Below, piece by piece: positions 19,947-29,622 of a stretch of DNA of 64,000 nucleotides (position 1 is the stretch's first letter; each line of letters begins with the position of its first letter). The DNA is from Catenulispora sp. MAP5-51 (lineage in GTDB: Bacteria > Actinomycetota > Actinomycetes > Streptomycetales > Catenulisporaceae), in NCBI RefSeq assembly GCF_041261205.1, contig NZ_JBGCCH010000015.1, positions 62,001 through 126,000 on the forward strand. The letters run 5' to 3'. Made by a program: the position numbers and the translations under genes. Under the pieces are notes generated by a model. It saw only the letters and a list, made by a program, of their open reading frames with translations. It was not told the origin of the DNA and searched no databases.

Positions 19947-21371
19947 CTAGAACCGGAAGTAGATGAACGGCGCCACGCCTTGTCCGCCGCTGACGGCGGC
20001 GACCACCAGCAGCAGCGCCCCGAGCGAGATGCCCTGCGCGTAGACGGGGAGGGTGACGAACGCCTTCTGCAAGCGCGCGCCGGTCCCCCTGGGCAGCCAC
20101 TGCACGGCCAGTGCGGCGGCGATGACCAGGACGATCGTCGGCGTGACGATGCCGGTGCCCGGACCGCCGGCGAAGAGCCGTCCGAGGACGGCGAAGGCGG
20201 TGCTCACGTCCGGAGCGCGGAAGAAGACCCACGCCAGGCAGACCACGTGGAAGGTCACGATGCGCGCCGCTGCGGTCTTCACAGACTGGGGAATCCGTGC
20301 GGGAACACTAGTGGGGAAACGCATAGCGTTCGCGACAGAGGGCCACGCACGTTCCACCGCCAGGCCGACGCCGTGAATGCCGCCCCAGATGACGAACGTC
20401 CATGCGGCGCCGTGCCACAGCCCGCCCAGGAGCATGGTCATCATCAGGTTGCGGTACGTCTTGAGACTCCCGCCGCGGTTCCCTCCCAGGGGGATGTAGA
20501 GGTAGTCGCGGAGCCAACGGGAGAGCGTCATGTGCCAGCGCCGCCAGAAGTCCTGGAGGGAGCGTGCGGTGTAGGGGCGGTCGAAGTTGTCGGGGAAGCG
20601 GAATCCCAGAAGCAGCGCCAGGCCGATCGCCATGTCGGTGTAGGCGGAGAAGTCGCAGTAGATCTGGACGGCGTACCCGTAGACCGCCATGAGGGTCTCG
20701 GTGCCGTTGTGCGCCTGGGGCGTGCCGAACACCGGCTCGACCAGCTTCGTGCCGATCATGTCGGCGACGACCATCTTCTTCACCAGGCCGCCGGCGATCA
20801 GGCCGAACGCGCGGGCCGCCGGGATGCGGTTCGGATCGCGCGGGCCCGCCAGCTGCGGGATGAACTCCGACGCCCGGACGATCGGGCCGGCCACGAGATG
20901 CGGGAAGAAGGACGCGTAGATGGCGTAGTCGAGCGGCCTGGCCAGCGCGGTACGGCCGCGGTGGACGTCGACCACGTAGGAGATGGCCTGGAAGGTGTAG
21001 AAGGACACGCCGACCGGCAGGACCCAGTGGAGCAGACCGATGGACAGTCCCAGGGAGCTGTTGACGGAAGCGCTGAAGAAGTCCAGGTACTTGAAGACGC
21101 CGAGGGCGCCGAGGTCCAGGGTGATCGCGGCGACCAGCGCGGCGTTGCGGACCTTCGCCGCGGACCGGCGCGCGATGACCGTGGCCGCGAGCTGGTTGGC
21201 CACGGTGGAGCCGGCCAGGAGGAAGACGTAGTGCCAGTCCGCGGCCGCGTAGAAGTAGTACGAGGCGGCGAGGATGAAGGGCCGCCACAGGCGCTGACGG
21301 GGCATCAGGGCCCAGGACAGAGGCAGGACGAGGGCGAAGAAGAGCGCGAACTGGACGGTGGGGAAGATCAA
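19947..21371 (-). CDS. MBOAT O-acyltransferase (AlgI/DltB-like)
   Basis: The 474-residue polytopic protein has about ten membrane helices and the MBOAT core: YTFQAISYVVDVHRG, FFPHLVAGPIVR, YCDFSAYTDMAIGLALLLGF, DFWRRWHMTLSRWLRDYLYIPLGGNR, and the catalytic His in GGLWHGAAWTFVIWGG. AlgI-type members acetylate alginate and other wall polymers. Paired with the downstream SGNH protein, it probably modifies a cell-envelope polysaccharide or peptidoglycan. It is divergent from the receptor kinase gene across 113 bases. Confidence 0.94.
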   Translation of the reverse strand: MIFPTVQFALFFALVLPLSWALMPRQRLWRPFILAASYYFYAAADWHYVFLLAGSTVANQLAATVIARRSAAKVRNAALVAAITLDLGALGVFKYLDFFSASVNSSLGLSIGLLHWVLPVGVSFYTFQAISYVVDVHRGRTALARPLDYAIYASFFPHLVAGPIVRASEFIPQLAGPRDPNRIPAARAFGLIAGGLVKKMVVADMIGTKLVEPVFGTPQAHNGTETLMAVYGYAVQIYCDFSAYTDMAIGLALLLGFRFPDNFDRPYTARSLQDFWRRWHMTLSRWLRDYLYIPLGGNRGGSLKTYRNLMMTMLLGGLWHGAAWTFVIWGGIHGVGLAVERAWPSVANAMRFPTSVPARIPQSVKTAAARIVTFHVVCLAWVFFRAPDVSTAFAVLGRLFAGGPGTGIVTPTIVLVIAAALAVQWLPRGTGARLQKAFVTLPVYAQGISLGALLLVVAAVSGGQGVAPFIYFRF

Positions 21372-21484
21372 GGGTGCTGTCCCGGGTGGCCGGTATCGTC
21401 AGGGAGGGTCGCAATACCCAACGAAACAGAACACGGACGGTCACGCCCTTCCCAGCGATCGAGATCGCTCTTAGCTTGTCCGGT

Positions 21485-23123
21485 ATGGCACCGCTAAGTG
21501 GGGACGACCCGCGCCACCTGGGGGGATTCCGGGTGCTGACGCTGCTCGCCGTCGGCGGCATGGGGCGCGTCTACCTGGCGCTGGGACCGGACCGCCAGGC
21601 GGTGGCGCTGAAGGTGGCGCGGCCGGAGTTCGCCGCCGACGCGCGGTTCCGGGCGCGGTTCCGGCGGGAGGTCGCCACGGCCCAGGAGGTCGGCGGCGGG
21701 GGCGGCAGTGCCGGCGGGGGCGGCGACGGAGATTCGGCCGCCTTGATAGCTCCCGTCGTGGCGGCGGATCCGGAGGCGGAGCTGCCCTGGCTGGCCTCGG
21801 AGTACGTGCCGGGACCGTCCGTGACCGAGGCCGCGATGTCGTTCGGCCCGCTCGGCGAGGCGGGCCTTCGGACCCTGGCCCACGGCCTGGCCCTGGCCCT
21901 GACCGAGGTCCACGCGGCGGGGGTCGTGCACCGCGATGTGAAGCCCTCGAACGTGCTGCTGGCCCGCGGCGGGCCCCGTCTGATCGACTTCGGCGTGGCG
22001 CGCGCCCTCGACGACATCGGTCTGACCAGGGTCGGGGCGCTGATCGGCTCGCCGGGGTTCCTGTCGCCGGAGCAGGCGGTGGGCGAGCCCGCCACCTTCG
22101 GATCGGACGTCTTCGCCCTGGCCTCGGTCATCGCCTACGCGGCGCGCGGCCAGAGCCCCTTCGGCGCCGGCGACGGTCCGGCGCTGCTGTACCGGGTGGT
22201 GCACGAGCCGCCCAAGCTCGACGGCCTGCCCGCCGACCTGACCGACCTGCTGGCCGCGTGCCTGGCCAAGGACCCCGCCGAGCGCCCGACCGCGCCGGAG
22301 ATCGCCGGCCTGGTCGCCCCCGAGGACCCCTGGCTGCCGGACGCGGTGCTGGACGACATCGCCCGCCGCGAGGCCGAACTCGCCGCGTGGCTGAAGGTCA
22401 CCGCCGCCGACCCGCTATGGGTACGCGCGGTCTCGGCGGCCTTCGACAAGGCGGCGGATTCGGCACTGGACATCGCGAACGCGGCGGTGGCGGAGCCCGC
22501 GCACCGTGGGACGCGCCGGCGGCGGCCCAGGCCGGCCGATGCCGCGCCCGGGCTCGACTCGCCGGAGGACCGCCGCCGGCCGGACGCGACTTCCGCGGAC
22601 GCTCGACAGGGTTCCCCTGACAGCGCGTCCCCGCCCGACTCGCCGGCGCACGGCGTACGCCAGCCCGGCCTGCCGCGTTCCGCGGCCGCTCAAGCCGCTG
22701 CGGCATTCGCCGCCGAGCCCGAGCCCGAGCCCGAGTCCCGAGCCGAGCCTGAGCACGAGTCCCGGGCCGAGCCCGAGCCCACGCCCGAACTCCAGCCCCG
22801 GTCTCAGCCCCAGCCCGCTCCCACCACCCGACCGGGCGCCGCCTACGCGGCCTTCCTCCTCGACCCGGAGCCGCCGACCGCAGCGGCCCCGGCCCCCGCC
22901 GCCGCCCACCACCGCGCGCCGCGCCGGCACCGCTTTCCCGTCTATGCCGCCCTCGGTGCCCTCCTGGGCGCCGCGGTGACGGCCGCCGTGCTGCTGCTCC
23001 CCCACGGCGGCCACGGCACGCCTGCGCCGCCGCAGAGCCCTGCGAGCAGCTCCGCCGGCGGACAGAGAACCGCCCCGTCCGCCGGTGTCGGCGGGCGGGG
23101 CGGCTCCGGGAACCGTCCGGGGA

Positions 23124-23152
<29 letters not shown>
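21485..23152 (+). CDS. Membrane Ser/Thr protein kinase
   Basis: The 555-residue kinase has the Hanks core: glycine loop LAVGGMGRVYLA, Lys43 in ALKVARPEF, catalytic HRDVKPSN (Asp151), DFG at 168-170 and SPGFLSPEQ. A Gly-rich insert (about 70-84) follows the C helix. Residues about 370-480 are a Pro/Glu/Arg-rich linker with Glu-Pro dipeptide runs; one membrane helix follows (VYAALGALLGAAVTAAVLLL) with a short Gly/Ser tail outside. There are no PASTA repeats, so the sensed signal is unknown. ATG 21485 lacks a good ribosome site. The last 29 bases overlap the convergent etfA gene. Confidence 0.93.
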
Positions 23153-24074
<922 letters not shown>

Positions 24075-24088
24075 CTTCCAACGCTCCC

Positions 24089-24868
24089 TTAGATGAACTT
24101 CTGCGCGGACAGGAACTCGGCGAGCTTCACGCCGCCGTCGCCCTCGTCGGCCACCTTGACGCCGGCGCTGCGCGCCGGGCGCTGGGCGGCGTCGGCCACG
24201 GCGGTCCAGGCGCCGGCGGCGCCGACCTGGGCCGTCTCGATGCCGGCCGCGGCCGCGTCGAGCCGGGCGATCGGCTTCTTCTTGGCCGCCATGATGCCCT
24301 TGAAGGAGGGGTAGCGCGGCTCGTTGATCTTCTCCACCACCGAGACCACGGCCGGCAGCTGGGCCTTGACGATGTCGTGGCCGTAGTCGGTGAGGCGGTT
24401 CACGGTGATCTCGGTGCCGTCGATCTCGACCTTCGAGGCGAAGGTGAGCTGCGGCAGGCCCAGGCGCTCGGCCAGCATGGCCGGGACCAGCGAGGTGCGG
24501 GCGTCGGAGGCCTCCGAGCCCAGGACCACCAGGTCGAACTCGGTCGTGCCCAGGGCCTGCGCGATGCCGTAGGAGGTGGCCACGGCGTCGGAGCCGGCCA
24601 GCGCCGGGTCGGACAGCAGGATGCCGGAGTCCGCACCCATCGACAGCGCCTTGCGCAGCGCCGCGTCGGCGCCGTCGGGGCCCATGGTCAGCACGGTGAC
24701 CTCGCCGCCGTGCGCCTCGACGAGCTTGAGCGCCTCCTCGATGGCGTACTCGTCCATCTCGTTGAGCACCGGGTTCGAGCTCTCCCGGTCCACGGTCAGG
24801 GTGTCCGGGAGGAGCCGCTTCTCGGCCTCCGTGTCCGGCACCTGCTTCACACAGACGACGATTTTCAT
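24089..24868 (-). CDS. etfB: Electron transfer flavoprotein subunit beta
   Basis: EtfB binds AMP and docks the dehydrogenase partners. The 259-residue product opens MKIVVCVKQVPDTEAEKRL, with NPVLNEMDEYAIEEALKLVE and the recognition region LPAVVSVVEKINEPRYPSFKGIMAAKKKP, all typical. ATG 24868 is chosen; AGGAGG lies upstream at a long spacing of about 13 bases. Extra in-frame codons upstream do not match the family. It is the first gene of etfBA. A TACC-N4-GGTA dyad about 190 bases upstream may be its operator. Confidence 0.97.
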   Translation of the reverse strand: MKIVVCVKQVPDTEAEKRLLPDTLTVDRESSNPVLNEMDEYAIEEALKLVEAHGGEVTVLTMGPDGADAALRKALSMGADSGILLSDPALAGSDAVATSYGIAQALGTTEFDLVVLGSEASDARTSLVPAMLAERLGLPQLTFASKVEIDGTEITVNRLTDYGHDIVKAQLPAVVSVVEKINEPRYPSFKGIMAAKKKPIARLDAAAAGIETAQVGAAGAWTAVADAAQRPARSAGVKVADEGDGGVKLAEFLSAQKFI

Positions 24869-25198
24869 GATCGCTGTCCGACCTCCTGCTTGAGGGCTTC
24901 TCCGGTCTCTCCTCCGCAGCTTGCCATGGTCGGACCTGATTTTAATAAACAGAGCATCCGAACACGGGGGCAGGCAGGCGAGGCTTCCACGGCTTCCGGT
25001 GCGGCCCGGCGGTTGCCCACGGTGCCGTCCACGGGGATCGTATCCCGACAAAGTTACCGCTTGGTAGTGCCGCACGGAGCGACGCGCGTCACGTCTCGAA
25101 TGGGCCGCGCGGGGGAATACCCATGGTGTCCGAGTGACTACTGTGAGGGATGGTGGCCAGCTAGGATGATCAAAACACGTTGACCAGGGGGTGGTCCG
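24869..25198. other. Divergent control region between etfB and the WXG-type genes
   Basis: 330 bases without a credible gene. It has an AT-rich island at 24938-24949 (possible minus-strand -10 TAAAAT at 24944-24939), a TACC-N4-GGTA dyad at 25055-25066, and TAGGAT near 25163 that could be a -10 for the gene starting at 25199. No confident -35 elements were seen. Confidence 0.5.
25055..25066. promoter_or_regulatory. TetR-like operator candidate TACC-N4-GGTA
   Basis: TACCGCTTGGTA within GTTACCGCTTGGTAG has 4-bp arms. The core resembles operators of several TetR-family repressors of acyl-CoA metabolism, which fits an etf promoter region, and resembles the site at 46989-47004 in this window. Short arms make chance occurrence possible. 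Confidence 0.35.
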
Positions 25199-25603
25199 AT
25201 GTCCGGTCCGGAGTCTTCCTTCGACGCCTTCGAGGTGCGCCCCGCCGTGCTGACGGGGTACGCCGAGTCGCTGCGCGCCCGCGCGGCGGAGCTGGCGTCG
25301 GTCGGCGAGGCGGTGGCGGCGGTGCGCGTGGAGCACCGCTGGTTCGGCCGGCTGCCGCAGTCGGGCCTGCTGGCCGACCGCTGCGCCGCGCATCAGCACG
25401 AGGTGCTCGCCGAGGCCGGAGAACTCACCGCGTGGCTGGCGGCGGCGACGCTCGGGCTCGCGGAGTGCGCCGCGCGGTATTCGTCGGCCGATCGGGTGGT
25501 GGCCGGAGTCGCGGACGCGGTGCAGACCGCGCTCGGGGTGGGGATCGAGATACCCGGGAGCGAGCCGGACGAGGTCGTGCCGGGCAACGGGACGCACGGA
25601 TGA
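25199..25603 (+). CDS. WXG-type small protein, type VII secretion-like
   Basis: The 134-residue helical protein has EVRPAVLTGYAESLRARAAELASVG, then HRWFGRLPQSG, a Trp-X-Gly turn at residues 48-50, and a second Ala-rich helix, the usual helical hairpin of WXG100/ESX-related proteins. Length is slightly above the roughly 100 residues common in the family because of a disordered acidic tail. Its stop overlaps the start of the next gene by ATGA, so the two are co-translated and may form a heterodimer. No EccC-type ATPase or other secretion gene lies in the window; export is inferred only from the fold. Confidence 0.7.
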   Translation: MSGPESSFDAFEVRPAVLTGYAESLRARAAELASVGEAVAAVRVEHRWFGRLPQSGLLADRCAAHQHEVLAEAGELTAWLAAATLGLAECAARYSSADRVVAGVADAVQTALGVGIEIPGSEPDEVVPGNGTHG

Positions 25604-26580
25604 ACAGCCCGGTGGAGCCGGTAGAGCCAGTGGGGACGCGGGAGCCTCGGGAGCCCCGAGAGCCGGGCACGGTGCCCGGCGGCGGGTTCGGAGTCGGCTA
25701 CGCGTGGGCCGTCGAGGAGCCGCCGCGGCTCGACACGATGCTCAGCCCGGTGCACCGTGCGGCACCGAGCGGTGTGGAGGGCACGCTGGCATCAGGCGTC
25801 GAATGGGCCCTGCGCGAGGTCGGACTGCTGGACGTGCTGGACCGGGTGACCGGCGACGCCGAGGCCCTGCACGGCGCGGCGGTGCTGTGGCTGGAGCAGG
25901 CGATCGCGGTGCGCGGCATATCGACGCGGCTGCGACAGGACTGCGCGCCGCTCGCCGGGAGCTGGCGCGGAGAGGCCGCGCAAGCGTTCGGGGCCGCGAT
26001 GGACGCCTGTCTGACGGCGCTGGACCGCCTGGCGTTCGGCCTGGCGGCGACGGCGCACCTGCTCAACCGGGCCGGCGTGGCGGCCGGGGCGACCCAGGAC
26101 GCGGTGACCGGCGTCGTGACGGACGCCGCGGCGTGGGCGGCGGCCGAGCTGGCCGCGACCGCCGTGGCCGACGTGCTCACCTTCGGCCTGGCCACGGTCG
26201 GCGGCGCTCTGGCCGAATCGGCGACACTGGCGGCGTTCCTGGCTCGCGCCGAGCGGATCTCGGCGGAGTTCGCGGCGCTGGTGGAGCAGCTGGTGACCGA
26301 ACTCGCCGTGCTGAAGGCGGCCCGCGACGCGATCGGCGTCTCCCACGGGCTCCGCGCGCTGCACGCCTTCCGCGCCCTGCGGCAGGCCCAGACCACGATC
26401 GCGGAGCTGCGCGGCGCCGGCAGCGTCCTGCGGGCCGCCGAGGGCGCCACGGACGTGGCGCTCGGCCACGCGACCGGACTCCCCCTCGGCGCCGGGGGAG
26501 CGAAGGGCCTCGGCGCGCGGATCAGGCACACGATCACCGACGAGGCCGAACAGATCGAGCCCGACCAAGCTGGTACCTGA
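25600..26580 (+). CDS. WXG-domain protein with helical C-terminus, putative type VII substrate
   Basis: From ATG 25600 the product has 326 residues. Residues 1-30 are Pro/Glu/Arg repeats (VEPVEPVGTREPREPREPG). A WXG-like domain follows with AGSWRGEAAQAFGAAMDACL, then Ala-rich amphipathic helices (residues about 165-270) and a basic, Gly-rich end. No known toxin motif is visible. The gene is coupled to the preceding small WXG protein by a 4-base overlap, the pattern of paired ESX/LXG partners. Its last codons and stop are the first unit of a three-fold 21-bp repeat, which is unusual and may mean that the 3' end was shaped by recombination or operator expansion. Confidence 0.7.
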   Translation: MNSPVEPVEPVGTREPREPREPGTVPGGGFGVGYAWAVEEPPRLDTMLSPVHRAAPSGVEGTLASGVEWALREVGLLDVLDRVTGDAEALHGAAVLWLEQAIAVRGISTRLRQDCAPLAGSWRGEAAQAFGAAMDACLTALDRLAFGLAATAHLLNRAGVAAGATQDAVTGVVTDAAAWAAAELAATAVADVLTFGLATVGGALAESATLAAFLARAERISAEFAALVEQLVTELAVLKAARDAIGVSHGLRALHAFRALRQAQTTIAELRGAGSVLRAAEGATDVALGHATGLPLGAGGAKGLGARIRHTITDEAEQIEPDQAGT

Positions 26581-26626
26581 CATCACCAAGCTCGTACCTG
26601 ACATCACCAAGCTGGTACTTGACACC
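26564..26626 (+). repeat. Three tandem 21-bp repeats spanning a stop codon
   Basis: Units at 26564-26584, 26585-26605 and 26606-26626 read ACCAAGCTGGTACCTGACATC with one change in unit 2 and two in unit 3. The period is exactly two helical turns. Unit 1 contains the stop codon of the WXG-domain gene; unit 3 ends 46 bases before the HTH gene. Position and regular phase suggest an operator array for that HTH protein. Confidence 0.9.
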
Positions 26627-26660
26627 CGCACGCAAGTACTAGACGATACTCGTCAAGTAG
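26615..26660. promoter_or_regulatory. Inverted half-sites downstream of the 21-bp repeats
   Basis: GTACTTG (26615-26621) in repeat unit 3 is exactly inverted as CAAGTAC (26633-26639), and TACTTGAC is inverted again as GTCAAGTA (26652-26659). With the three direct repeats this makes at least five related half-sites just before the HTH gene at 26673, consistent with cooperative autoregulation. Confidence 0.55.
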
Positions 26661-26672
26661 AAGCGACTAGGG

Positions 26673-27182
26673 ATGGAGTCCGCTTTGGCAACGACATGGC
26701 GTACCGCCCACGAAGAGCTGGCCCGGGACCTGAACCGCCTGGTCGAGGCGCGCGTCCTGGGACCGGTCGACGTCCTGTTCGGGCTCGACAAGGACCTGCG
26801 GCGCCGGGCCTTCGAGGCGGTGCTGGTCTGGACCGAGGAACTGCTCGGCCCGGACGACGACACCGCGAAGATGACCGCCATCCGGCTGGTCAGCACCCTG
26901 TTCCCGTCCGACGAGCCCTTCAACCCGCCGACCCAGTGGTGGACCACTCCGTTCGGCCGCGCGGTGCTGCTGCGCGCCGGGCACCCGAACGCCGAGGCGG
27001 TGTCGTTCACCGTGGCGGCGGCGATGCTCGGCATCAGCCGGCAGGGGGTGCACGACCTCGCCCGGCGGGGGAAGGTGCAGGCGCATCCGGACGGCGGGGT
27101 GACGGTCGACTCGGTGCAGGCGCGGCTGAAGGAGCGGTTGCTGGGCGATTCGGAAGCGGTCGCCTCCGAGAACAAGGGCTGA
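26673..27182 (+). CDS. HTH (excisionase/MerR-like) DNA-binding protein, possible antitoxin-like regulator
   Basis: The 169-residue product has an N-terminal helical part (ARDLNRLVEARVLGPVDVLFGLDKD), a Trp-rich centre (NPPTQWWTTPFGRAVLLRAGHPNAE) and a C-terminal helix-turn-helix: VSFTVAAAMLGISRQGVHDL followed by RRGKVQAHPDGGVTVDS, an excisionase-type winged helix. Two starts are possible: ATG 26673, with a poor ribosome site, or TTG 26685, preceded at good spacing by GATGGAG. The array of repeated half-sites directly upstream suggests autoregulation. No toxin gene follows; instead there is an aldo/keto reductase remnant. Confidence 0.75.
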   Translation: MESALATTWRTAHEELARDLNRLVEARVLGPVDVLFGLDKDLRRRAFEAVLVWTEELLGPDDDTAKMTAIRLVSTLFPSDEPFNPPTQWWTTPFGRAVLLRAGHPNAEAVSFTVAAAMLGISRQGVHDLARRGKVQAHPDGGVTVDSVQARLKERLLGDSEAVASENKG

Positions 27183-27191
27183 GGCGGCGTC

Positions 27192-27380
27192 ATGCGGTGC
27201 TTCACTCCGGCGACTGCCCCCGACCTCGCACTCAGCCGACTCGGTTATGGCGCCATGCAGCTTCCCGGCCCGGGCGTCTGGGGTCCTCCGGGCGACCGGG
27301 AGAACCTGGCGGCCGCCGATCTCGTGCTCGCAGCAGAGGATGTGGCCGTGTTGAACGAGATCAACGCCCTGAGCGACTAG
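27192..27380 (+). pseudogene. Aldo/keto reductase remnant with internal deletion
   Basis: This 62-codon frame joins two separate parts of an aldo/keto reductase. Residues 13-36 (LALSRLGYGAMQLPGPGVWG and following) match the N-terminal first strand of the family, and residues 38-59 (ENLAAADLVLAAEDVAVLNE) match the end of the barrel, where family members read like N-A-A-A-D-L-x-L-x-x-E. The 200 or more residues between, with the catalytic Tyr, Lys and His, are missing without frame loss. It is almost certainly non-functional as an oxidoreductase. It begins 9 bases after the HTH gene and overlaps the next gene by 4 bases. Confidence 0.7.
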
Positions 27381-28495
27381 GACCGTCGAAGGACCACCTG
27401 GCAGGGGTTCGCCGGATCGTCGGAGGCGCACAGGACGAGATCCTGGCCCGCCTTGTAGACGTCGAACCAGACCGAGTGGGACAGGTCGCCCTCGATCTGC
27501 AGCCGGACGCCGGAGCGGCCGCCGGGGCTCTCGGTGTCCCACATGCCCACCGAGGCCGGCACGCCGTCGCCGGCGCCGAGTCCGCCGCCGGACAGCGCGC
27601 CGGCGGTGTAGCTGCCGTCGGCGCGCAGGACGACGGACATGCCGGAGCTCGACCGCCAGGTCCCGAGCAGATCGCCGTCGGAGCCGACGGCGACGGGCTC
27701 GGCGGTCGACGAGGGCGCCGCGAACCGCCACACCGGACCGCCGATCGCCACCAGGACCGCCAGCGCCACCAGCACGATCCGCCGCGACGCCGCCAGATCC
27801 CGCCGCCGCCAGGCCACCGCGACCGCCGACGCGGCCATCCCGGCGGGCCAGAAGAAGGCGGTCACCAGGCAGCAGAAGCACCACAGCAGAAGCCGCGGCC
27901 GCCACCGCGACGCCAGCCCGAACAGACCGACACCCACACCCCACAGTGCGCCGACGAGGTAGAAGGCGGTCCAAGGCCGCGCGTCGGGAAGGTGCGGCAT
28001 GTCGGGGTTCACGTGCGGGCTGTCGAAGAAGACGCGGTAGGCGAAGTACAGCGCCAGCGCGCCCCAGAAGAGCACGCCGAGCCCGACCAGGGCGCCGACG
28101 CAGACCAGCGCGGCACGCCGCAGGCCGGGGCCGAGCGCGACGCCGGTGAGGGTCGAGGCCTCGCTCTGCATGCCGAAGAAGGGTTCCTCGGGGGTGTCGG
28201 CGGCGGGTTGCCAGGCGAAGAAGGACTCTGGATCGGCCTCGACAGACCCGGGGGAAGGCACGCCGCCGCCAGCCGGAATCCCTTGCCCGGACATCCCTTG
28301 CCCGGACAAGGATCCGCCGTCGCCAGCCACAGCCTCGCCTGCCGCAGCCTCGCCACCCGCAGCCTCGCCAGCCGCGGCGCCGCCGGCCGAGTTCTCCTGC
28401 CCGGGCGGAAGCCCACCCGCATCCCCCGCGAAACCCTCGTCGGCTATGTCGTCATCGGCGTGCGAGCCGGCGTCGGTCGAAAACACGCGCCCCAC
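27377..28495 (-). CDS. Membrane protein with acidic Gly/Ala N-terminus and lipocalin-like end
   Basis: The 372-residue protein is not recognised as a named family. Residues 1-95 are a disordered Gly/Ala/Glu segment with AAGEAAGGEAAAGEAVAGD-type repeats. Four hydrophobic helices follow (about 125-155, 175-195, 205-220, 235-255). The C-terminal region from about 275 (DLLGTWRSSSGMSVVLRADGSYTAG) resembles small lipocalin-like beta domains found after membrane helices in actinobacteria and would lie outside the cell. It is encoded between the accessory patch and the opp operon terminator. Confidence 0.75.
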   Translation of the reverse strand: MGRVFSTDAGSHADDDIADEGFAGDAGGLPPGQENSAGGAAAGEAAGGEAAAGEAVAGDGGSLSGQGMSGQGIPAGGGVPSPGSVEADPESFFAWQPAADTPEEPFFGMQSEASTLTGVALGPGLRRAALVCVGALVGLGVLFWGALALYFAYRVFFDSPHVNPDMPHLPDARPWTAFYLVGALWGVGVGLFGLASRWRPRLLLWCFCCLVTAFFWPAGMAASAVAVAWRRRDLAASRRIVLVALAVLVAIGGPVWRFAAPSSTAEPVAVGSDGDLLGTWRSSSGMSVVLRADGSYTAGALSGGGLGAGDGVPASVGMWDTESPGGRSGVRLQIEGDLSHSVWFDVYKAGQDLVLCASDDPANPCQVVLRRS

Positions 28496-28506
28496 AATGC
28501 CGAAAG

Positions 28507-28534
28507 CCCGGCGGGAGCGAAAGCTCCCACCGGG
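28507..28534 (-). terminator. Terminator of the opp operon
   Basis: CCCGGCGGGAGC (28507-28518), loop GAAA, and GCTCCCACCGGG (28523-28534) form a 12-bp stem with one mismatch. It lies 30 bases past the OppF stop and overlaps no gene, so it most likely ends the opp transcript. Confidence 0.75.
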
Positions 28535-28563
28535 CCGTCGGTGCGCCTGAAGCGCGGATGCCC

Positions 28564-29622
28564 TTACACGTTCTCCGGGAAGTGGCAGGCCACCTGGTGC
28601 GCGTAGCCGGCCGCGGAGAGGGAGCCGATCTGCAGCAGCGGGGGCTCCTGCGTGCGGCAGACTTCCTGCGCCTTCCAGCAGCGGGTGTTGAAGCGGCAGC
28701 CCGCCGGGGGGTTGATCGGCGACGGGACGTCACCGACCAGGCGGATGCGCTCCTTCTGCCCCTCAGCCTTGCCACCCTTGCGATCCGGGTCCGGGATCGG
28801 AACCGCGGACAGCAGGGCGGTGGTGTAGGGGTGGTGCGGCCGGGTGTACATGTCGGCCTGGTCGGCGATCTCGACGATCTTGCCCAGGTACATCACCGCG
28901 ACCCGGTCGGAGATGTGGCGCACCACCGACAGGTCGTGGGCGATGAACACATACGCCAGGTTCAACTCGTTCTGCAGGTCCTCCAGCAGGTTCATCACCT
29001 GCGCCTGGATCGACACGTCCAGCGCCGAAACCGGCTCGTCGGCGATGACCAGCTTCGGCTTCAAAGCCAACGCGCGGGCGATACCGATGCGCTGACGCTG
29101 ACCGCCGGAGAACTCATGCGGATACCGGTTGTAGTGCTCCGGGGACAGACCCACCAAAGACAGCAGATCCTGCACCGCCTTCTTCACACCATTGGGCGTC
29201 TCAATGCCCTGGATGTGGAACGGCGCACCCACGATGGTGCCGACAGTGTGCCGCGGGTTCAGCGAAGACTGCGGGTCCTGGAACACCATCTGGATGTCCC
29301 GCCGCAGCGGCCGCAACGCACCCTGGCTCATGTGGGCAATGTCCTTGCCCTCGAACACGATCGACCCGGAGGTCGGCTCGTCCAGACGGGCCAGCATCTT
29401 GCCGGTCGTGGACTTGCCACAGCCGGACTCACCGACCAGACCCAGGGTCTCCCCGGCCCGGACAGAGAAACTGATCCCGTCCACCGCCTGCACCGCACCA
29501 ACCTGGCGCTGCAACAGACCACGCCGGATCGGGAAATGCTTGACCAAATTGTTGACCTGCAGCAGCGCGTCCGGTTCCACCGCGGAGGTCTCGGACGTCT
29601 GCGCCGTGGTTTCCGTGCTCAC
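28564..29622 (-). CDS. Oligopeptide-type ABC transporter ATPase (OppF-like)
   Basis: The 352-residue ATPase powers an OppBC-type importer. It has Walker [11 protein letters not shown]-loop [13 protein letters not shown], signature LSGGQ-type [16 protein letters not shown], Walker [13 protein letters not shown] and the switch His in [11 protein letters not shown]-terminal oligopeptide_HPY region carries cysteines in [19 protein letters not shown]. The start is taken as GTG 29622, which overlaps the OppD stop (GTGA); the longer in-frame opening only reads back through OppD. It is the last gene of the operon. Confidence 0.94.
   Translation of the reverse strand: MSTETTAQTSETSAVEPDALLQVNNLVKHFPIRRGLLQRQVGAVQAVDGISFSVRAGETLGLVGESGCGKSTTGKMLARLDEPTSGSIVFEGKDIAHMSQGALRPLRRDIQMVFQDPQSSLNPRHTVGTIVGAPFHIQGIETPNGVKKAVQDLLSLVGLSPEHYNRYPHEFSGGQRQRIGIARALALKPKLVIADEPVSALDVSIQAQVMNLLEDLQNELNLAYVFIAHDLSVVRHISDRVAVMYLGKIVEIADQADMYTRPHHPYTTALLSAVPIPDPDRKGGKAEGQKERIRLVGDVPSPINPPAGCRFNTRCWKAQEVCRTQEPPLLQIGSLSAAGYAHQVACHFPENV

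Noticed and set aside
25176-25184. TTGACC as a -35 element near 25179
   Set aside because: It lies only about 20 bases before the start codon at 25199, leaving no room for a -10 element and transcript start.
26564-26626. CRISPR-like array
   Set aside because: The 21-bp units are contiguous with no spacers and there are no cas genes.
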